Positions 7,268 through 17,960 of a stretch of DNA of 64,000 nt are shown here, piece by piece (within the stretch, counting starts at the first letter, position 1; each line of letters opens with the position of its first letter). The translations under genes were made by a program, and so were the position numbers. Origin of the DNA: Enterobacterales bacterium (GTDB taxonomy: Bacteria; Pseudomonadota; Gammaproteobacteria; Enterobacterales; Kangiellaceae); NCBI GenBank assembly GCA_030949565.1, contig JAUZSK010000027.1, positions 1 to 64,000 of the forward strand, written 5' to 3'. The notes under the pieces are model-generated. The model was not told the origin of the DNA, made no database searches, and saw only the letters and a program-made list of their open reading frames with translations.

Positions 7268-8587
7268 ATGAAGCAGCAAACGCTATCAGTCTACTATCAA
7301 AATGAAGAAGTTGCAGTGCTCAGTTATGACTTAGAAAAACTCATCGGTTACTTTGAATACACACCCGCCTTCGTTAGTAAACAGATCCAACTCTCTCCAC
7401 TAAAAATGCCGGCAATAGCCAATAAAATCTATCGGTTTCCCAATTTAAACCCTGCCACATTTAAGGGATTGCCGGGTATGGTAGCAGATTCCTTACCCGA
7501 CCGTTTTGGTAACGCCATCCTCGATCAATGGTTTGTAAGACAAGGGCGACAATCCAGCATTACACCGCTGGAACGCTTACAATATACTGGCACAAGAGGT
7601 ATGGGTGCTCTTGAGTACAAACCATCCACCCAACTTAAATCACTCAATGCCTTTCAATCCGTCGAAATAGCAGAATTAGTATCGGTTGCACAGTCGGTTC
7701 TCGATCAACGCAAAGATTTCCAATTGAATATAACTCAAAAACATATCGAAATCGAAGCGATGCGATCCTTGCTTGCAGTCGGAACCAGTGCTGGCGGTGC
7801 TCGCGCCAAAGCGGTGTTGGCATTTAATCAAGATTTTAGTCAGGTTTGCTCTGGTCAAGCCTCTATTAGAGAGGGTTTCACTCACTATTTAATGAAGTTT
7901 GATGGGGTTGTGGAAAATAGCACTAATGAAGAAACTTTTGGCGACCCCCTTGGCTATGGCGTTATGGAATATGTCTATTACCTGATGGCAAAGCAGTGCG
8001 GCATCGATATGATGTTTTGTGACCTTCTGCATGAGTCCAATCGCCGTCATTTTATTACCAAACGATTTGATCGTGAGGGCAATCATAAGATCCATGTTCA
8101 GACACTCACGGCAATGGCTCATGTGGACTACCACACGCCGGGCTCCTTTTCTTATGAACAACTTTTTGCAGTGGCGAGAAAACTTAAACTGCCCATTTCC
8201 GATGCAAAACAGCTTTTTCTTCGAATGGCTTTTAATCTCATGGCGCAGAATAATGATGATCACGCTAAAAACTTCGCTTTTTATCTTAAAGACAACCGCT
8301 GGCGCTTAACGCCGGCTTATGATATTGCCTATTGTTTTAAACCTGGCAATTTGTGGATAGAGCAACATTGGATGTCAGCCAATGGTAAACGCAAGAACCA
8401 TCGCCGAGAGGATATTATATCTGTTGGTCGAAACAGCACCAAATTGCCTATTTCAGAGATGAATAAGATAATCGACCGGGTGATCGAGTCCCTTTCAAAT
8501 TGGGACCGCTTAGCCAACGAATATGAAGTGCCTAGTTTATTAAGAAAAAGCATTTCCAAAAATTTATCCATTATAAATTTCATGTAA
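7268..8587 (+). CDS. hipA: HipA-like toxin kinase
   Basis: Ser/Thr kinase toxin of the HipA family; E. coli HipA phosphorylates glutamyl-tRNA synthetase, but the target here is unknown. The track starts at TTG 7256; ATG 7268 just after the hipB stop is more likely. Motifs seen are the ATP-binding region GTSAGGARAKAV, the catalytic loop AQNNDDHAKNFAFYL and the metal-binding segment LTPAYDIAY. About 440 residues, normal for the family. Transcribed from the strong promoter upstream of hipB. Confidence 0.86.
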   Translation: MKQQTLSVYYQNEEVAVLSYDLEKLIGYFEYTPAFVSKQIQLSPLKMPAIANKIYRFPNLNPATFKGLPGMVADSLPDRFGNAILDQWFVRQGRQSSITPLERLQYTGTRGMGALEYKPSTQLKSLNAFQSVEIAELVSVAQSVLDQRKDFQLNITQKHIEIEAMRSLLAVGTSAGGARAKAVLAFNQDFSQVCSGQASIREGFTHYLMKFDGVVENSTNEETFGDPLGYGVMEYVYYLMAKQCGIDMMFCDLLHESNRRHFITKRFDREGNHKIHVQTLTAMAHVDYHTPGSFSYEQLFAVARKLKLPISDAKQLFLRMAFNLMAQNNDDHAKNFAFYLKDNRWRLTPAYDIAYCFKPGNLWIEQHWMSANGKRKNHRREDIISVGRNSTKLPISEMNKIIDRVIESLSNWDRLANEYEVPSLLRKSISKNLSIINFM

Positions 8588-8676
8588 ATCCAATAACATT
8601 CACTTGGTAATGCCTAGCGATTACCTTACAATAGCGGTTGGTTATTTACATTCATTAACAATAGCGACCTTGAGCC

Positions 8677-9231
8677 ATGAGCAATAAACTAGAGCAACAC
8701 TACAAAGATATTTTGCAAGCAGTCGGCGAAGATATTGAGCGCGATGGTCTAATTGATACACCAAAGCGTGCAGCAAAGGCCATGCAGTTTTTAACTCGCG
8801 GTTATAATCAATGTTTAACGGAAGTGGTGAATGATGCCATCTTTGAGTCGGATAATGATGAGATGGTCATTGTCAAAGACATCGAGCTTTATTCCTTGTG
8901 CGAACACCACATGCTGCCCTTTATCGGCAAATGCCATGTCGCATATTTGCCCACCGGAAAGGTCATTGGTTTATCCAAAATTGCGCGCATTGTTGATATG
9001 TTTGCTAGGCGGCTACAAATTCAAGAAAATATGACTAAGCAGATTGCTGAAGCGATAATGCAAGTCACCGATGCTGCTGGCGTTGGCGTAGTGATTGAGG
9101 CCAAGCATATGTGCATGATGATGCGTGGCGTAGAGAAACAAAACTCCAGTATGATTACTTCGGTCATGCTCGGTGCATTTCGCAAAAAACCAGCTACCCG
9201 AGCGGAATTTCTTCAATTGGTGGGTAAATAA
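8677..9231 (+). CDS. folE: GTP cyclohydrolase I
   Basis: Cytosolic enzyme that converts GTP to 7,8-dihydroneopterin triphosphate, the first step of folate synthesis (also feeding queuosine). The 184-residue length is normal. Zinc-binding residues are visible in [11 protein letters not shown] and [12 protein letters not shown], with the typical [15 protein letters not shown] between them. mnmC follows on the same strand after 42 bp. Confidence 0.95.
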   Translation: MSNKLEQHYKDILQAVGEDIERDGLIDTPKRAAKAMQFLTRGYNQCLTEVVNDAIFESDNDEMVIVKDIELYSLCEHHMLPFIGKCHVAYLPTGKVIGLSKIARIVDMFARRLQIQENMTKQIAEAIMQVTDAAGVGVVIEAKHMCMMMRGVEKQNSSMITSVMLGAFRKKPATRAEFLQLVGK

Positions 9232-9273
9232 TATTTGTTTATCTAACCGATTTAATAGACAAAAATTGACGCT

Positions 9274-11386
9274 ATGCCCTGTGCCCAACTAGTTAAATTT
9301 AAAAGGGTTAAACAGGCCAAAATTCAATGGCAAAATGGACTCCCCTACAGCCCCGAATTTGATGATGTGTATTTTTCCATTGATGGTGCGGTTGAAGAAT
9401 CGCAACATGTTTTTATTGAGGGTAATCAACTAGTCAATGATTGGAAAAAAGATCAAAGCTGCTTCAATCTTTTAGAACTTGGTTTTGGTTCTGGACTCAA
9501 TTTTTTTAATACCGCGAGTCACTGGAAAAAACAGCTAAAAGAAAATAGTAACAACGCGCGGCTGAATTATATCGCGATTGAAAAACGACCATTTTCACTA
9601 AAGGATTTCAAACGATGCAGTGAAGAATGGCCACAATTCCAATCTATTTCCGAACACCTAGCACAGCATTATCCAGACGCCTTGTATGGACGAATACAAA
9701 TCGATTTTCCGTGGCTGAATATCACGCTAACACTTATGCTAATGCCGGTAGAAGATGCATTAAATGATCTCATGCAGGAATTTGAACAACAGCGACCAAA
9801 CAACAAGATTGATCATTGGTTTTTAGATGGATTTTCACCCAGTAAAAATCAATCCATGTGGTCTGAGGATAATGCCTTTAAAATAGCAGCTTTACTCGAC
9901 CGGGTTCTCGTTTCGCGACTTATAGTGTGGCAGGCTCGGTGAGACGTTCTTTGGCACAAGCGGGTTTTAAAATTGAAAAAGTCAAAGGGTTCGGTCGAAA
10001 AAATCAAATGCTGATCGGTTGTTTAGAAAAAGAAAGACATAGAAGTAGCCAACGAGTCAATTTAAAATACGAGAAACCATGGTTCAATTGGAGGGCGATA
10101 CCCTATAAAAAGAACGGGGGAAATAGAAAAGTAGCCATAATCGGTTCTGGCATTGCCGGTTGTACAACAGCTTACTTGCTTGCTCAAAGAGATTTTCAGT
10201 GCCACCTATTTGAAGCAAGACAAAATATCACGTCCGATGCTTCCGCCGCTGCCTGCGGCATTTATCATCCGTCTATAACCAGTGATTTTAATTTTAATAG
10301 CCAATTCAATTGGCTGGCATTTCACAAACTCAATGATTTTATAAAAACAAACAAAGATCACTCAACACTCCCTCTTTTTTTCAGACTCAGGGGCTGATTC
10401 GATATTTAAAAGATGCTAAAACTGAGCAGCGCATTATCAAACTAGCGGAACAATTAAAACTCTCGGATCACATAAAAATTCATCCAATGAAAACCGACCT
10501 ATTAATTACGGACAGTCTAAAGGGTATTTATTTTCCACAGGCCGGTGCCATTGATATGGCACACTATTGTCAATGGTTACTATCGGAAATAGCAGAATCC
10601 CAATTGACGGTCTATGCCGAGTCACCTGTTACCAATATTCAATTTTCAGATCACGGTTGGCAAATTGTTTTTGACCCTTCGAGCGGTTTAGATAAAGTAG
10701 TCGATGCTAATTTCCAACACATAATTGATTGCCGTGGCGCGGCAGCAATATCCTTTGGTAAACTCAACAGCGAGCTAGACACCGCGCTCGATCACCTGCA
10801 TACAACGGCTGGACAAACCTGTCAATTTCACTCGCCAAGATTGGCTAAACAAGTCACTCAAGTTTTGTGCGGCAAAGTTTATTTGATCCCGCTTGCCGAT
10901 GATCAATTTATCCTCGGCTCAAGCTTTGAAGACCAAGCATCGAGTGCAAACAGCAACGATTTATTACTAAAGCCAGCGATTCAAGATCAACTTTTAGAGA
11001 AAATGAATCAATTATTGCGTGATTCCCATATTCCACCATTAACTGATAGCGAGCTCCAAGTCATACCACTACAAGGCAAACGCGCTTATCGACTACATGC
11101 TCAAGACAGGCTACCTTTGGTGGGTCCGGCAATCAATGCAATGAAATTAAGCAGGGATTTCAACAAGTTAGGCCAAAAAAGTTTAAATCGAGATGAATTA
11201 AGTCATTACAATCAACCTGGATACTGGCTGAACACCGCTTACGGTTCCCATGGTTTATTATTCTCAATGCTGGCAAGTCAGCACCTTGTTAGCTTAATCT
11301 GTGGTGAAATATCACCTTTAAATACCGATATCAGCCATGCTATTCACCCGGCACGCTTTTTCATTCGACATCTAAAACAGAAATAA
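9274..11386 (+). CDS. mnmC: Bifunctional tRNA mnm5s2U modification protein MnmC, two frame breaks
   Basis: Bifunctional enzyme completing 5-methylaminomethyl-2-thiouridine at the tRNA wobble position. The N-terminal methyltransferase shows LLELGFGSGLNFF and HWFLDGFSPSKN; the C-terminal FAD oxidoreductase shows VAIIGSGIAGCTTAYLL and YGSHGLLFSM. The track splits it into 9274-9942, 9927-10397 and 10487-11386. One G appears missing from GGGG near 9918 and one T from a T tract near 10380; restoring both gives one protein of about 705 residues, the normal size. I treat the breaks as probable sequence errors. Confidence 0.88.
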
Positions 11387-11414
11387 CGCTAAATCGCTAA
11401 ACTCAACAAACCTT

Positions 11415-11433
11415 AATGAGAATGATTTGCATT
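11415..11433 (+). promoter_or_regulatory. Fur-box-like site
   Basis: AATGAGAATGATTTGCATT contains TGAGAAT-G-ATTTGCA, close to the Fur 7-1-7 motif TGATAAT-N-ATTATCA. It lies about 80 bp before the porin start. Iron control of the porin operon is inferred. Confidence 0.6.
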
Positions 11434-11509
11434 TAGATTGAAAATCAACTATATTTCACCTATCGATAAATTAGCTTTATGTTTTAACTTAGGAAAATTA
11501 CGGAAAGTC

Positions 11510-12712
11510 ATGAAAATCAGTCAATTACCTCTTATTTTAAGTTGCTTACTCATTGTTAAAACTAGTGCTTCTGTACAAAATACAGAATCATCGTCTCCAA
11601 CCAATGCCCAGCTATTGCAACTGATCGAAGACCAACAAAAGCAAATCGATGCATTAAAGTCACTTTTAACGGAAATGGCTGAAAAGGTACAGACCACGGA
11701 TGAAAAAGTCGAAGCAACGGTCGAGGTTATTGAATCAAACCTATCACCGGTGGCACAATCTGAAACCACTATCGGTGGTTATGGCGAACTACACTACACC
11801 CAAGCTCAAAACCAGAAACAACTCGACTTTCATCGTTTTGTACTTTTTATTGGCCATGATTTTAATGACAGCATCCGTTTTTATTCAGAGCTAGAAGTCG
11901 AACATGCCATTGCGGGTGATAACCAACCCGGCGCGATTGAATTGGAGCAGGCATTTATTGAGATGGATCTCACTGAAAATACCCGCCTGAAAACCGGCCT
12001 ATTCCTAATGCCTATAGGTATCATCAGTGAAACCCATGAACCTACAACATTTTATGGTGTGGAAAGAAATGCGGTCGAGAAACATATTATCCCAACAACT
12101 TGGGCAGAAACCGGTGCTTGGTTCTCCTCCGAATTATCACCAGGGCTTAATCTCGATTTTGCCCTTCATTCAGGTTTAAAGGTTCCTATCGATACCGATA
12201 AAGCCTTTCTACCGCGAAGCGGGCGACAAAAAGGTGCGAATGCTATTGCAGACGCCCTAGCCTATACCGGACGAATTAAATATACCGCGATTCCTGGGTT
12301 AGAACTTGCTGCTAGCTATCAGTATCAAGAGGATATTAGCCAATCCTTGGACCCAGCACCAGCCACACTCTGGTCGGCACATGTGGCTTACCAAAAAGAC
12401 ACCTTTGCACTTCGGGCGTTATTCGCTCAATGGGATATTGATAATATCAATGCCACAGCACTAGGAAGAAACAAACAACAAGGTTATTATATTGAACCAA
12501 GTTATAAGCTAACGGAAAAATGGGGTCTGTTCGCCCGAATCAGTCAGTGGGACAACAATGCTGGCAATAATATTGATACCGCTATCGACCAGACCAATTT
12601 AGGCTTAAACTTTTGGCCAACGGAAGATCTTGTGTTTAAAATTGATTATCAAAAAAACACAGGCGCTTTGGATGACCATGGGCTTAATCTTGGCATGGGA
12701 TATCAATTCTAG
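11510..12712 (+). CDS. Outer-membrane porin (OprO/OprP-like)
   Basis: Predicted beta-barrel porin. The track start at 11438 adds a non-signal leader; ATG at 11510 gives MKISQLPLILSCLLIVKTSA, a good signal peptide. A coiled-coil segment (LLQLIEDQQKQIDALKSLL) precedes the barrel, and the protein ends in the terminal Phe of GMGYQF typical of outer-membrane barrels. The segments GELHYTQ and FYSELEVEHA suit phosphate-selective-porin-like proteins. It heads an apparent Fur-controlled operon with the FMN-binding and PepSY-type genes, so iron or heme related uptake is more likely than phosphate. Confidence 0.8.
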   Translation: MKISQLPLILSCLLIVKTSASVQNTESSSPTNAQLLQLIEDQQKQIDALKSLLTEMAEKVQTTDEKVEATVEVIESNLSPVAQSETTIGGYGELHYTQAQNQKQLDFHRFVLFIGHDFNDSIRFYSELEVEHAIAGDNQPGAIELEQAFIEMDLTENTRLKTGLFLMPIGIISETHEPTTFYGVERNAVEKHIIPTTWAETGAWFSSELSPGLNLDFALHSGLKVPIDTDKAFLPRSGRQKGANAIADALAYTGRIKYTAIPGLELAASYQYQEDISQSLDPAPATLWSAHVAYQKDTFALRALFAQWDIDNINATALGRNKQQGYYIEPSYKLTEKWGLFARISQWDNNAGNNIDTAIDQTNLGLNFWPTEDLVFKIDYQKNTGALDDHGLNLGMGYQF

Positions 12713-12726
12713 AATACTGCTAGCCA

Positions 12727-13311
12727 ATGACTATTATGAAAACAGCTTACTTAAACCTAGCCCTTATTAGCCTCTTGCTCTTTAATTGCCAAGGCTTATC
12801 CGCTAAAACTTATCTTTCACAGGATGAGTTTGTTTATCATGTCACTGAGCAACTGAATAGAAACCAAACCAATCAACCTGTCGTTTTTAACAAGAAAGCC
12901 CTGTGGTTAAAATCCGATCTTCAAAAACAAATAAAAATATTACTAGGGCACCCCTACCCTAAAATACGAATCACTTATCGATGGTCAAAGATTGATACTA
13001 GACTGGTTAGCATCTGGTTTTTAGATGAAATTGGTAAAGAACGCCCTATCTCTTTCGCTATTTGGGTGCAAGATAACAAAGTTCAGCAGATGCGGGTTTT
13101 AGCTTTTCGAGAAAGTCGCGGTGGTGAAATAGCAATGCCGGCATTTGAACAACAATTTGATGCTAATTTCTTAAATCAAGATGGCTTTTTTGACAATCAA
13201 ATTGATGGAATTACCGGTGCAACATTATCCGTAAGAGCGATGAAAAAAATGGCTAAACTGGCCATTATGCTTCATCAATGGCAGGCTAAAAAAGAGAAAA
13301 TTATTGAATAA
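12727..13311 (+). CDS. FMN-binding domain protein
   Basis: Secreted or periplasmic protein of about 194 residues with an N-terminal signal peptide and, near the C-terminus, DGITGATLSVRA, which fits the flavinylation motif of NqrC/RnfG-type FMN-binding domains. ATG at 12736 is an alternative start. It is 14 bp after the porin gene and overlaps the next gene by 8 bp, so the three form an operon. Possibly part of an electron path to the periplasm for iron reduction; this role is inferred. Confidence 0.78.
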   Translation: MTIMKTAYLNLALISLLLFNCQGLSAKTYLSQDEFVYHVTEQLNRNQTNQPVVFNKKALWLKSDLQKQIKILLGHPYPKIRITYRWSKIDTRLVSIWFLDEIGKERPISFAIWVQDNKVQQMRVLAFRESRGGEIAMPAFEQQFDANFLNQDGFFDNQIDGITGATLSVRAMKKMAKLAIMLHQWQAKKEKIIE

Positions 13312-14113
13312 AAATCAGAAACAATCTAATGGGAAACATCAAACCAAACGTCTCATTCGACGCTGGCATCGAAGAATCGGTGTTGCGGTTTCCTTGTGGT
13401 TAATTTTACTGGCAATTACCGGCATACTTCTCAACCATAGCGATGATTTATCGCTACAAAAAAGCTATGTGGATAGCGATTGGATTATAAATCTATATCG
13501 AATCAAAGCACCACAAAACATCGCTTGTTTTCAACCGCATAAAAATGATCTTTCAGTTTGCCAAATCGGTGACCAAATCTATTTGCAGAATAATTGGTTA
13601 TTGAACACTAAAAGACAACTGATTGGATTTTACCAACTAGCTGATTTTAATTATGTCATTACCCAGCAGGATGTTTTTATTTATACCTCGGATTGGCAAC
13701 TCATTGAACATTTTAATTTAGACAACGGGTTGCCTGGAGCCATTAGTATGGTCGGCACCTACTCATCTAAGACTAACATGGCTTATCAAACGCAGCTTTT
13801 GCAAGTGCCTTTATTATTTAATATCGAAGGAAAAACTTGGCTACTCGATCAAGAATTAATTTGGAAAGTTCTAGACAATAAAACAATCAATCCCCAGTCA
13901 GTCATCAGTCCGACTAAAAACCTAAAAGAGCAACTACAGCAAGCCTATTTATATCGACAGATCACCCTGTTACATTTTTTGCAAGATTTACATTCAGCAC
14001 GAATTTTTTCACTCACGGGTAAATATTTAACCGATCTAGTTGCATTGCTTCTGATTGCTTTAAGTATCAGTGGATTAATCACCTGGATTAAACGCAATCG
14101 CAAAGTGATTTAA
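13304..14113 (+). CDS. PepSY-associated membrane protein
   Basis: Inner-membrane protein of 269 residues with helices near residues 23-45 (after RRWHRRIGV) and near the C-terminus (LVALLLIALSISGLI), and a large periplasmic domain between. This is the layout of PepSY-TM proteins found with siderophore receptors and FMN-binding ferric reductases. The start is TTG at 13304, overlapping the upstream stop; no ATG precedes the conserved RRWHRRIG motif. Third gene of the Fur-box operon. Confidence 0.75.
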   Translation: MNKNQKQSNGKHQTKRLIRRWHRRIGVAVSLWLILLAITGILLNHSDDLSLQKSYVDSDWIINLYRIKAPQNIACFQPHKNDLSVCQIGDQIYLQNNWLLNTKRQLIGFYQLADFNYVITQQDVFIYTSDWQLIEHFNLDNGLPGAISMVGTYSSKTNMAYQTQLLQVPLLFNIEGKTWLLDQELIWKVLDNKTINPQSVISPTKNLKEQLQQAYLYRQITLLHFLQDLHSARIFSLTGKYLTDLVALLLIALSISGLITWIKRNRKVI

Positions 14114-14117
14114 AGCT

Positions 14118-14835
14118 TCATCCCTTTTTAATAAAGCTTTGCGATGCTGCCGATTTAGAAACCTTAACCGGTGCGCTCTTACTCAGAAGTCGTTTAACCG
14201 CAGAACTCAAAGACCAGAATCTCCCGCGCTAGCGTGCCGGAATCATTCCGTTCATAAACTTGCTGCGGCCCCTCGGCGAAAGAGTCCATATAAGCCACAC
14301 GAAAAGTAATTTGGTTTTTTAAGGCTGCTATTTTTGATTCTTTACTGGTTTTTTGCATCACCTCTTCCGATGACTTAACACGCCGTCTCACTCGGTTCCA
14401 AATAATTCGTGCGTTGAGATTCTTATTAAATTTTTGCGCCTTTGAAATAAGCCCTTCAAATTCAGAAAAAGACCATATCTCCACCGAAGAAGGGGCTAAA
14501 GGAATTAATACTAGATGAGATTGTAATAACATCGCACGAACCAAAGGTGTAACGTGGGGCGCCCCATCAATCAAAATATAGTCATAATCAGCCTTATTTT
14601 TATCGATAATCGAAGCTAATTGTGCTGCCGTTGACGCCCTTGTAAGCGTTAAACCGGTCTCCACATAAAGATCATCACGGACCTGATACCAAGCGGACAG
14701 TGAATACTGAGGCGGATCACAGTCAATCATTAACACCTTGTTTGATTGTGATAAAGTTACACAAAGATTGGCGCACAAGGTGCTCTTGCCTACTCCGCCT
14801 TTAGCTTGTGCAACGCAAACGATTTTGGCCGTCAT
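14118..14835 (-). CDS. ParA family ATPase, frame break near the end
   Basis: ParA/MinD-type ATPase of the kind that positions plasmids, chromosomes or cell structures. Deviant Walker A is AQAKGGVGKSTLCANL and Walker B is YDYILIDGAP. The track ends it at 14194 after LAREILVFEF. In the next frame the reading continues SLSSAVKRLLSKSAPVKV to a stop at 14118, the usual sort of ParA tail, so I infer a one-base break near 14212. No parB is adjacent; its cargo is unknown. It is convergent with the PepSY gene. Confidence 0.8.
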
Positions 14836-15116
14836 GCGAAAATACCTCGTTATTCTGGGCTTTGGACGAGCAACTCGCCAGCAAATTTTTGTTATTGACC
14901 GATAATGTAGGATTTTTCCGAGTAAAAATCAACCATTTATGCCTTTTTTCAGCAATCGAAACCTTTGCAGATCACCGCTGTTGAAGGAAAATAGGATAGT
15001 ATTAGACTGTTTGAAACAGAAAACACAATTGATTGGGGGCTATTAGTTCATTTCATAACCAAGGATTGTTGTAGTTTATGGTTTTTTAAGGATAGATGAC
15101 TTTATAATTTTATCCA

Positions 15117-16202
15117 TTACCAATTTCCTGCTCGTTCCAATTCTAAAAGTCGCTGTTTGCGCCACAAGCCACCTGCATAACCCACCAGTTTTCCATCCTT
15201 TCCGATCACTCGGTGACAGGGAATAATTATCGCTATGGCATTATCGCCGTTGGCCTTTGCCACAGCTCTGACACTTTTCGCATTGCCTAGATGGATTGCT
15301 TGTTGTTGATAACTGCGGGTTTCGCCGCAAGGGATCTGTATTAATGATCGCCATACTTTTTTTTGAAATTCCGTTCCGACTAGATCAAGCGGCAGATTAA
15401 AAGAATTTAAGTGACCGTTAAAATAGTGTTGCATTTGCATGGCTAATTGCTTGAAAATAGTTTCATCACCTGGCACAAAGTGCGCATTTAACCGTCGAGT
15501 TAATCGTTGAAATTGTGTTTCTAGCCCTCTTCGGTCGATAAATTCAAGCAGACAAACGCCTCTTTCAGTCGCGGCGGCTATCATCGGTCCCAGCGGCGTT
15601 AGCAATCGAGTCACGCTGATTTTTTGCTGTTGTTTATGCGACTTTGGAGAAACACCGGTTAGCTTTTTAAAAGCCTCAGAAAAACCACTTAATGACTGAT
15701 AACCGACATCTAATGCAACATCTAAAATCGGCTGTTCAGCTTGGATTTGTCCCATCGCTCGATTAAGCCTGAGACCTCTTAGGTAGGCTTGAAAAGTCAT
15801 TGCATGATGTTTTTTAAACCAGCGCCTTAGTTTAGCAGGCTCAATACCGCGTTGTCGTAGATCCTGATCTTTAAGTCTCGGTTGTTCTAGATTTTCTATT
15901 TCCTTTAGCAGATCTTTAATCCATTGAGGTGTATTACCTAAAGGCTCTAATGGATGGCAAATTTTACAAGGACGGTAACCAAAGCTCAGTGCTTGTTGGC
16001 TATTGCCAAAATACTCGACATTTTCTTCTTTCGGTTTTCGGGCAGAGCAGGAAGGTCGACAAAAGATCCCCGTGGTCTTGATCCCCGCGACAAAAATACC
16101 TTCATACTGAGTATCCTTGTTGACCAAAGCTTGGTACATCACTTTATTTGGAGGTAAAGTCGCTTTTGAAAAAACGGTCGATTGTTGATTATTTGATTGC
16201 AT
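15117..16202 (-). CDS. ada: Bifunctional Ada: methyl-DNA repair and transcription activator
   Basis: Adaptive-response protein of 361 residues. The N-terminal zinc domain carries FCRPSC and CKIC, whose first Cys accepts methyl groups from phosphotriesters. An AraC-type helix-turn-helix follows (VALDVGYQSLSGFSEAFKK, residues 160-185). The C-terminal O6-methylguanine methyltransferase has the active-site IIPCHRVIG. All domains appear intact. Confidence 0.95.
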   Translation of the reverse strand: MQSNNQQSTVFSKATLPPNKVMYQALVNKDTQYEGIFVAGIKTTGIFCRPSCSARKPKEENVEYFGNSQQALSFGYRPCKICHPLEPLGNTPQWIKDLLKEIENLEQPRLKDQDLRQRGIEPAKLRRWFKKHHAMTFQAYLRGLRLNRAMGQIQAEQPILDVALDVGYQSLSGFSEAFKKLTGVSPKSHKQQQKISVTRLLTPLGPMIAAATERGVCLLEFIDRRGLETQFQRLTRRLNAHFVPGDETIFKQLAMQMQHYFNGHLNSFNLPLDLVGTEFQKKVWRSLIQIPCGETRSYQQQAIHLGNAKSVRAVAKANGDNAIAIIIPCHRVIGKDGKLVGYAGGLWRKQRLLELERAGNW

Positions 16203-16510
16203 GACGCAATTATGCCTATCATTGCATTAAATTTCAGCCGAAAAATGAACAACTAATTTTTAATATCCCGCCCTTTTCTATTTATAATTCACTTTTTTTA
16301 TAAACAGCGACGCATAAACCCAATAGGCAATCTTTGAGATGAGGTACGACGCAGTAATATCTTGTTAAAAATCGAAACTTGTTTAGATTAAAGCTTTTGT
16401 ATAAAACCGAGCTCTTTCTAAAATTTGAAACGGTCGCTAGTAATAATATGATGGATTTATTGTTCATAGAGAGTCCTGATCATTGCATACTGGATTAAGC
16501 TAGACGGATA

Positions 16511-16972
16511 CTAGTTGGAGGTTTTTACACTTATTTTGGTTTGCAAAGATTGCGGAGATTGACGATTTATTATCAATTTCATTTGTGGTTGATAATGGCT
16601 ATTACCTTTAACACTTTGATTAAACAATCCAGCTAAGACTAATCCCAACAGTAAACCGAACAAACTGGTTAAAATTAACCAATTTTCTGAAAGATTTAAA
16701 AGGTTGCCGAACAAAGCGCTGATTAACATAAGGGCAATAGGTAGCAAATAGACAATAACAGATGCCTTGGTGAGGTTAGATTTCATTATTTCAATGACCA
16801 GTCGATCGCCTATTTCAGCCTCAAGTGTATTTTTAACTCGCGTCTCAAACATTTTTCCAGAAAAAAATCGCTCAATGATGCCGTTACCGCAACTATCACT
16901 CACGTGACAAGAGGCACAGGTTAACTTGTTTTGGGTTTGTAACAAGGCGCTATCGCCTTCTAAGGCAATCAC
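16511..16972 (-). CDS. rseC: SoxR-reducing / sigma-E regulator RseC
   Basis: Inner-membrane RseC/MucC family protein that modulates sigma-E signalling. The Cys cluster CASCHVSDSCGNG and two hydrophobic helices (VIVYLLPIALMLI and a second after LILTSLFG) fit. The track start is GTG 16972, but similarity continues upstream (IQEEALVIALEGD) with no ATG, so the real start may be ATT at 16990 or a base may be missing. It directly follows rseA; no rseB lies between them. Confidence 0.83.
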   Translation of the reverse strand: MIALEGDSALLQTQNKLTCASCHVSDSCGNGIIERFFSGKMFETRVKNTLEAEIGDRLVIEIMKSNLTKASVIVYLLPIALMLISALFGNLLNLSENWLILTSLFGLLLGLVLAGLFNQSVKGNSHYQPQMKLIINRQSPQSLQTKISVKTSN

Positions 16973-17048
16973 TAGCGCTTCTTCTTGAATGAATTGTTCT
17001 GGGTGTGGACTATTTGAGAAGGATTGGGCAGAAATAAGATAAATCCTT

Positions 17049-17765
17049 TTATTCTTGTTCTGTTTTGGTCTGCTCTACCGCGTGCTGCTGCGCTTTCTTT
17101 TGGGCCGCTTCTAATTCAGCTTTTTGTAAGACCGCTTTTTGCACAATTTGTTGCCACTGCTCTGCCGAAAAACGAATGGTTTTAACATACTCACCACCCA
17201 CCGGTGCAAAAGCGCCTCGCTCTGAACGTTTGGCTTCCCTAAGAAATAAATCGTTAAAGATTTCAAGCTCTGTTTGTTCTAAGGTGTCAGGAACAGCGCT
17301 ATCTTGCTGAAGAGCAATGGCTGTAGCTGATTCAGAAGGAGTGGTGTGACTAACAGCAACGTTTGATGGCTCAAGTTGATTGCCATAATTAGAATCTAAC
17401 TGGTTGACTGAAAAGAAGGTTGCAAAAGCCACCGATGCCGCTATCGCCATACCACTGGTATATCGACCCAAGCTAAATATGTTGGATGAAGCTGTTGAAC
17501 GACGGTCCTTGGTATTAGATTGACTGGCTTGTGTTGCGGCTGCTTGTGTTGCGACAATGGCAGGTTCTTGTGCGATTTTTGCAGAGAGCGATTGACTAAA
17601 CTCTGTGCTAATGTCGGCTGAAGGCTCATTTTTTAAAATGGCGCTCACCAAACTGTATCGATACCAGCCTTCCGCGGTATTTTTATCATCAAGAAGCTGG
17701 TCAAGTTCATCACAAGAACACTGATCATCAAGCAAGTTTGATAAAAATTCATTTGATTTTGACAT
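17049..17765 (-). CDS. rseA: Anti-sigma-E factor RseA
   Basis: Inner-membrane anti-sigma factor that holds sigma-E until DegS/RseP cleave it. The N-terminal RseA domain contains LSNLLDDQCSCDELDQLLDD and WYRYSLVSAIL. A membrane segment (GMAIAASVAFATFFSV) lies near residue 110, followed by a periplasmic part and an Ala/Gln/Lys-rich coiled tail. Operon order rpoE-rseA-rseC. Confidence 0.88.
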   Translation of the reverse strand: MSKSNEFLSNLLDDQCSCDELDQLLDDKNTAEGWYRYSLVSAILKNEPSADISTEFSQSLSAKIAQEPAIVATQAAATQASQSNTKDRRSTASSNIFSLGRYTSGMAIAASVAFATFFSVNQLDSNYGNQLEPSNVAVSHTTPSESATAIALQQDSAVPDTLEQTELEIFNDLFLREAKRSERGAFAPVGGEYVKTIRFSAEQWQQIVQKAVLQKAELEAAQKKAQQHAVEQTKTEQE

Positions 17766-17960
17766 ATTTCATTAACTCCAAATATCACCGCTAGTGGTTT
17801 ATTATTGTTATTGCTAGCTTAATCTCAAATTCTGTCTAAGCCTGTCTTGTACGAAACGCTGTGGTACAAACTAATACAAGGTCAGCAATATTCGAGCATG
17901 ATTCAAGCGATCTTATGACACAAGATATATCAAAAAGTTCACCAATTTTCAAATTTACCA

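Noticed and set aside
16282-16467. 61-residue minus ORF between ada and rseC
   Set aside because: No clear ribosome site or domain; composition looks non-coding.
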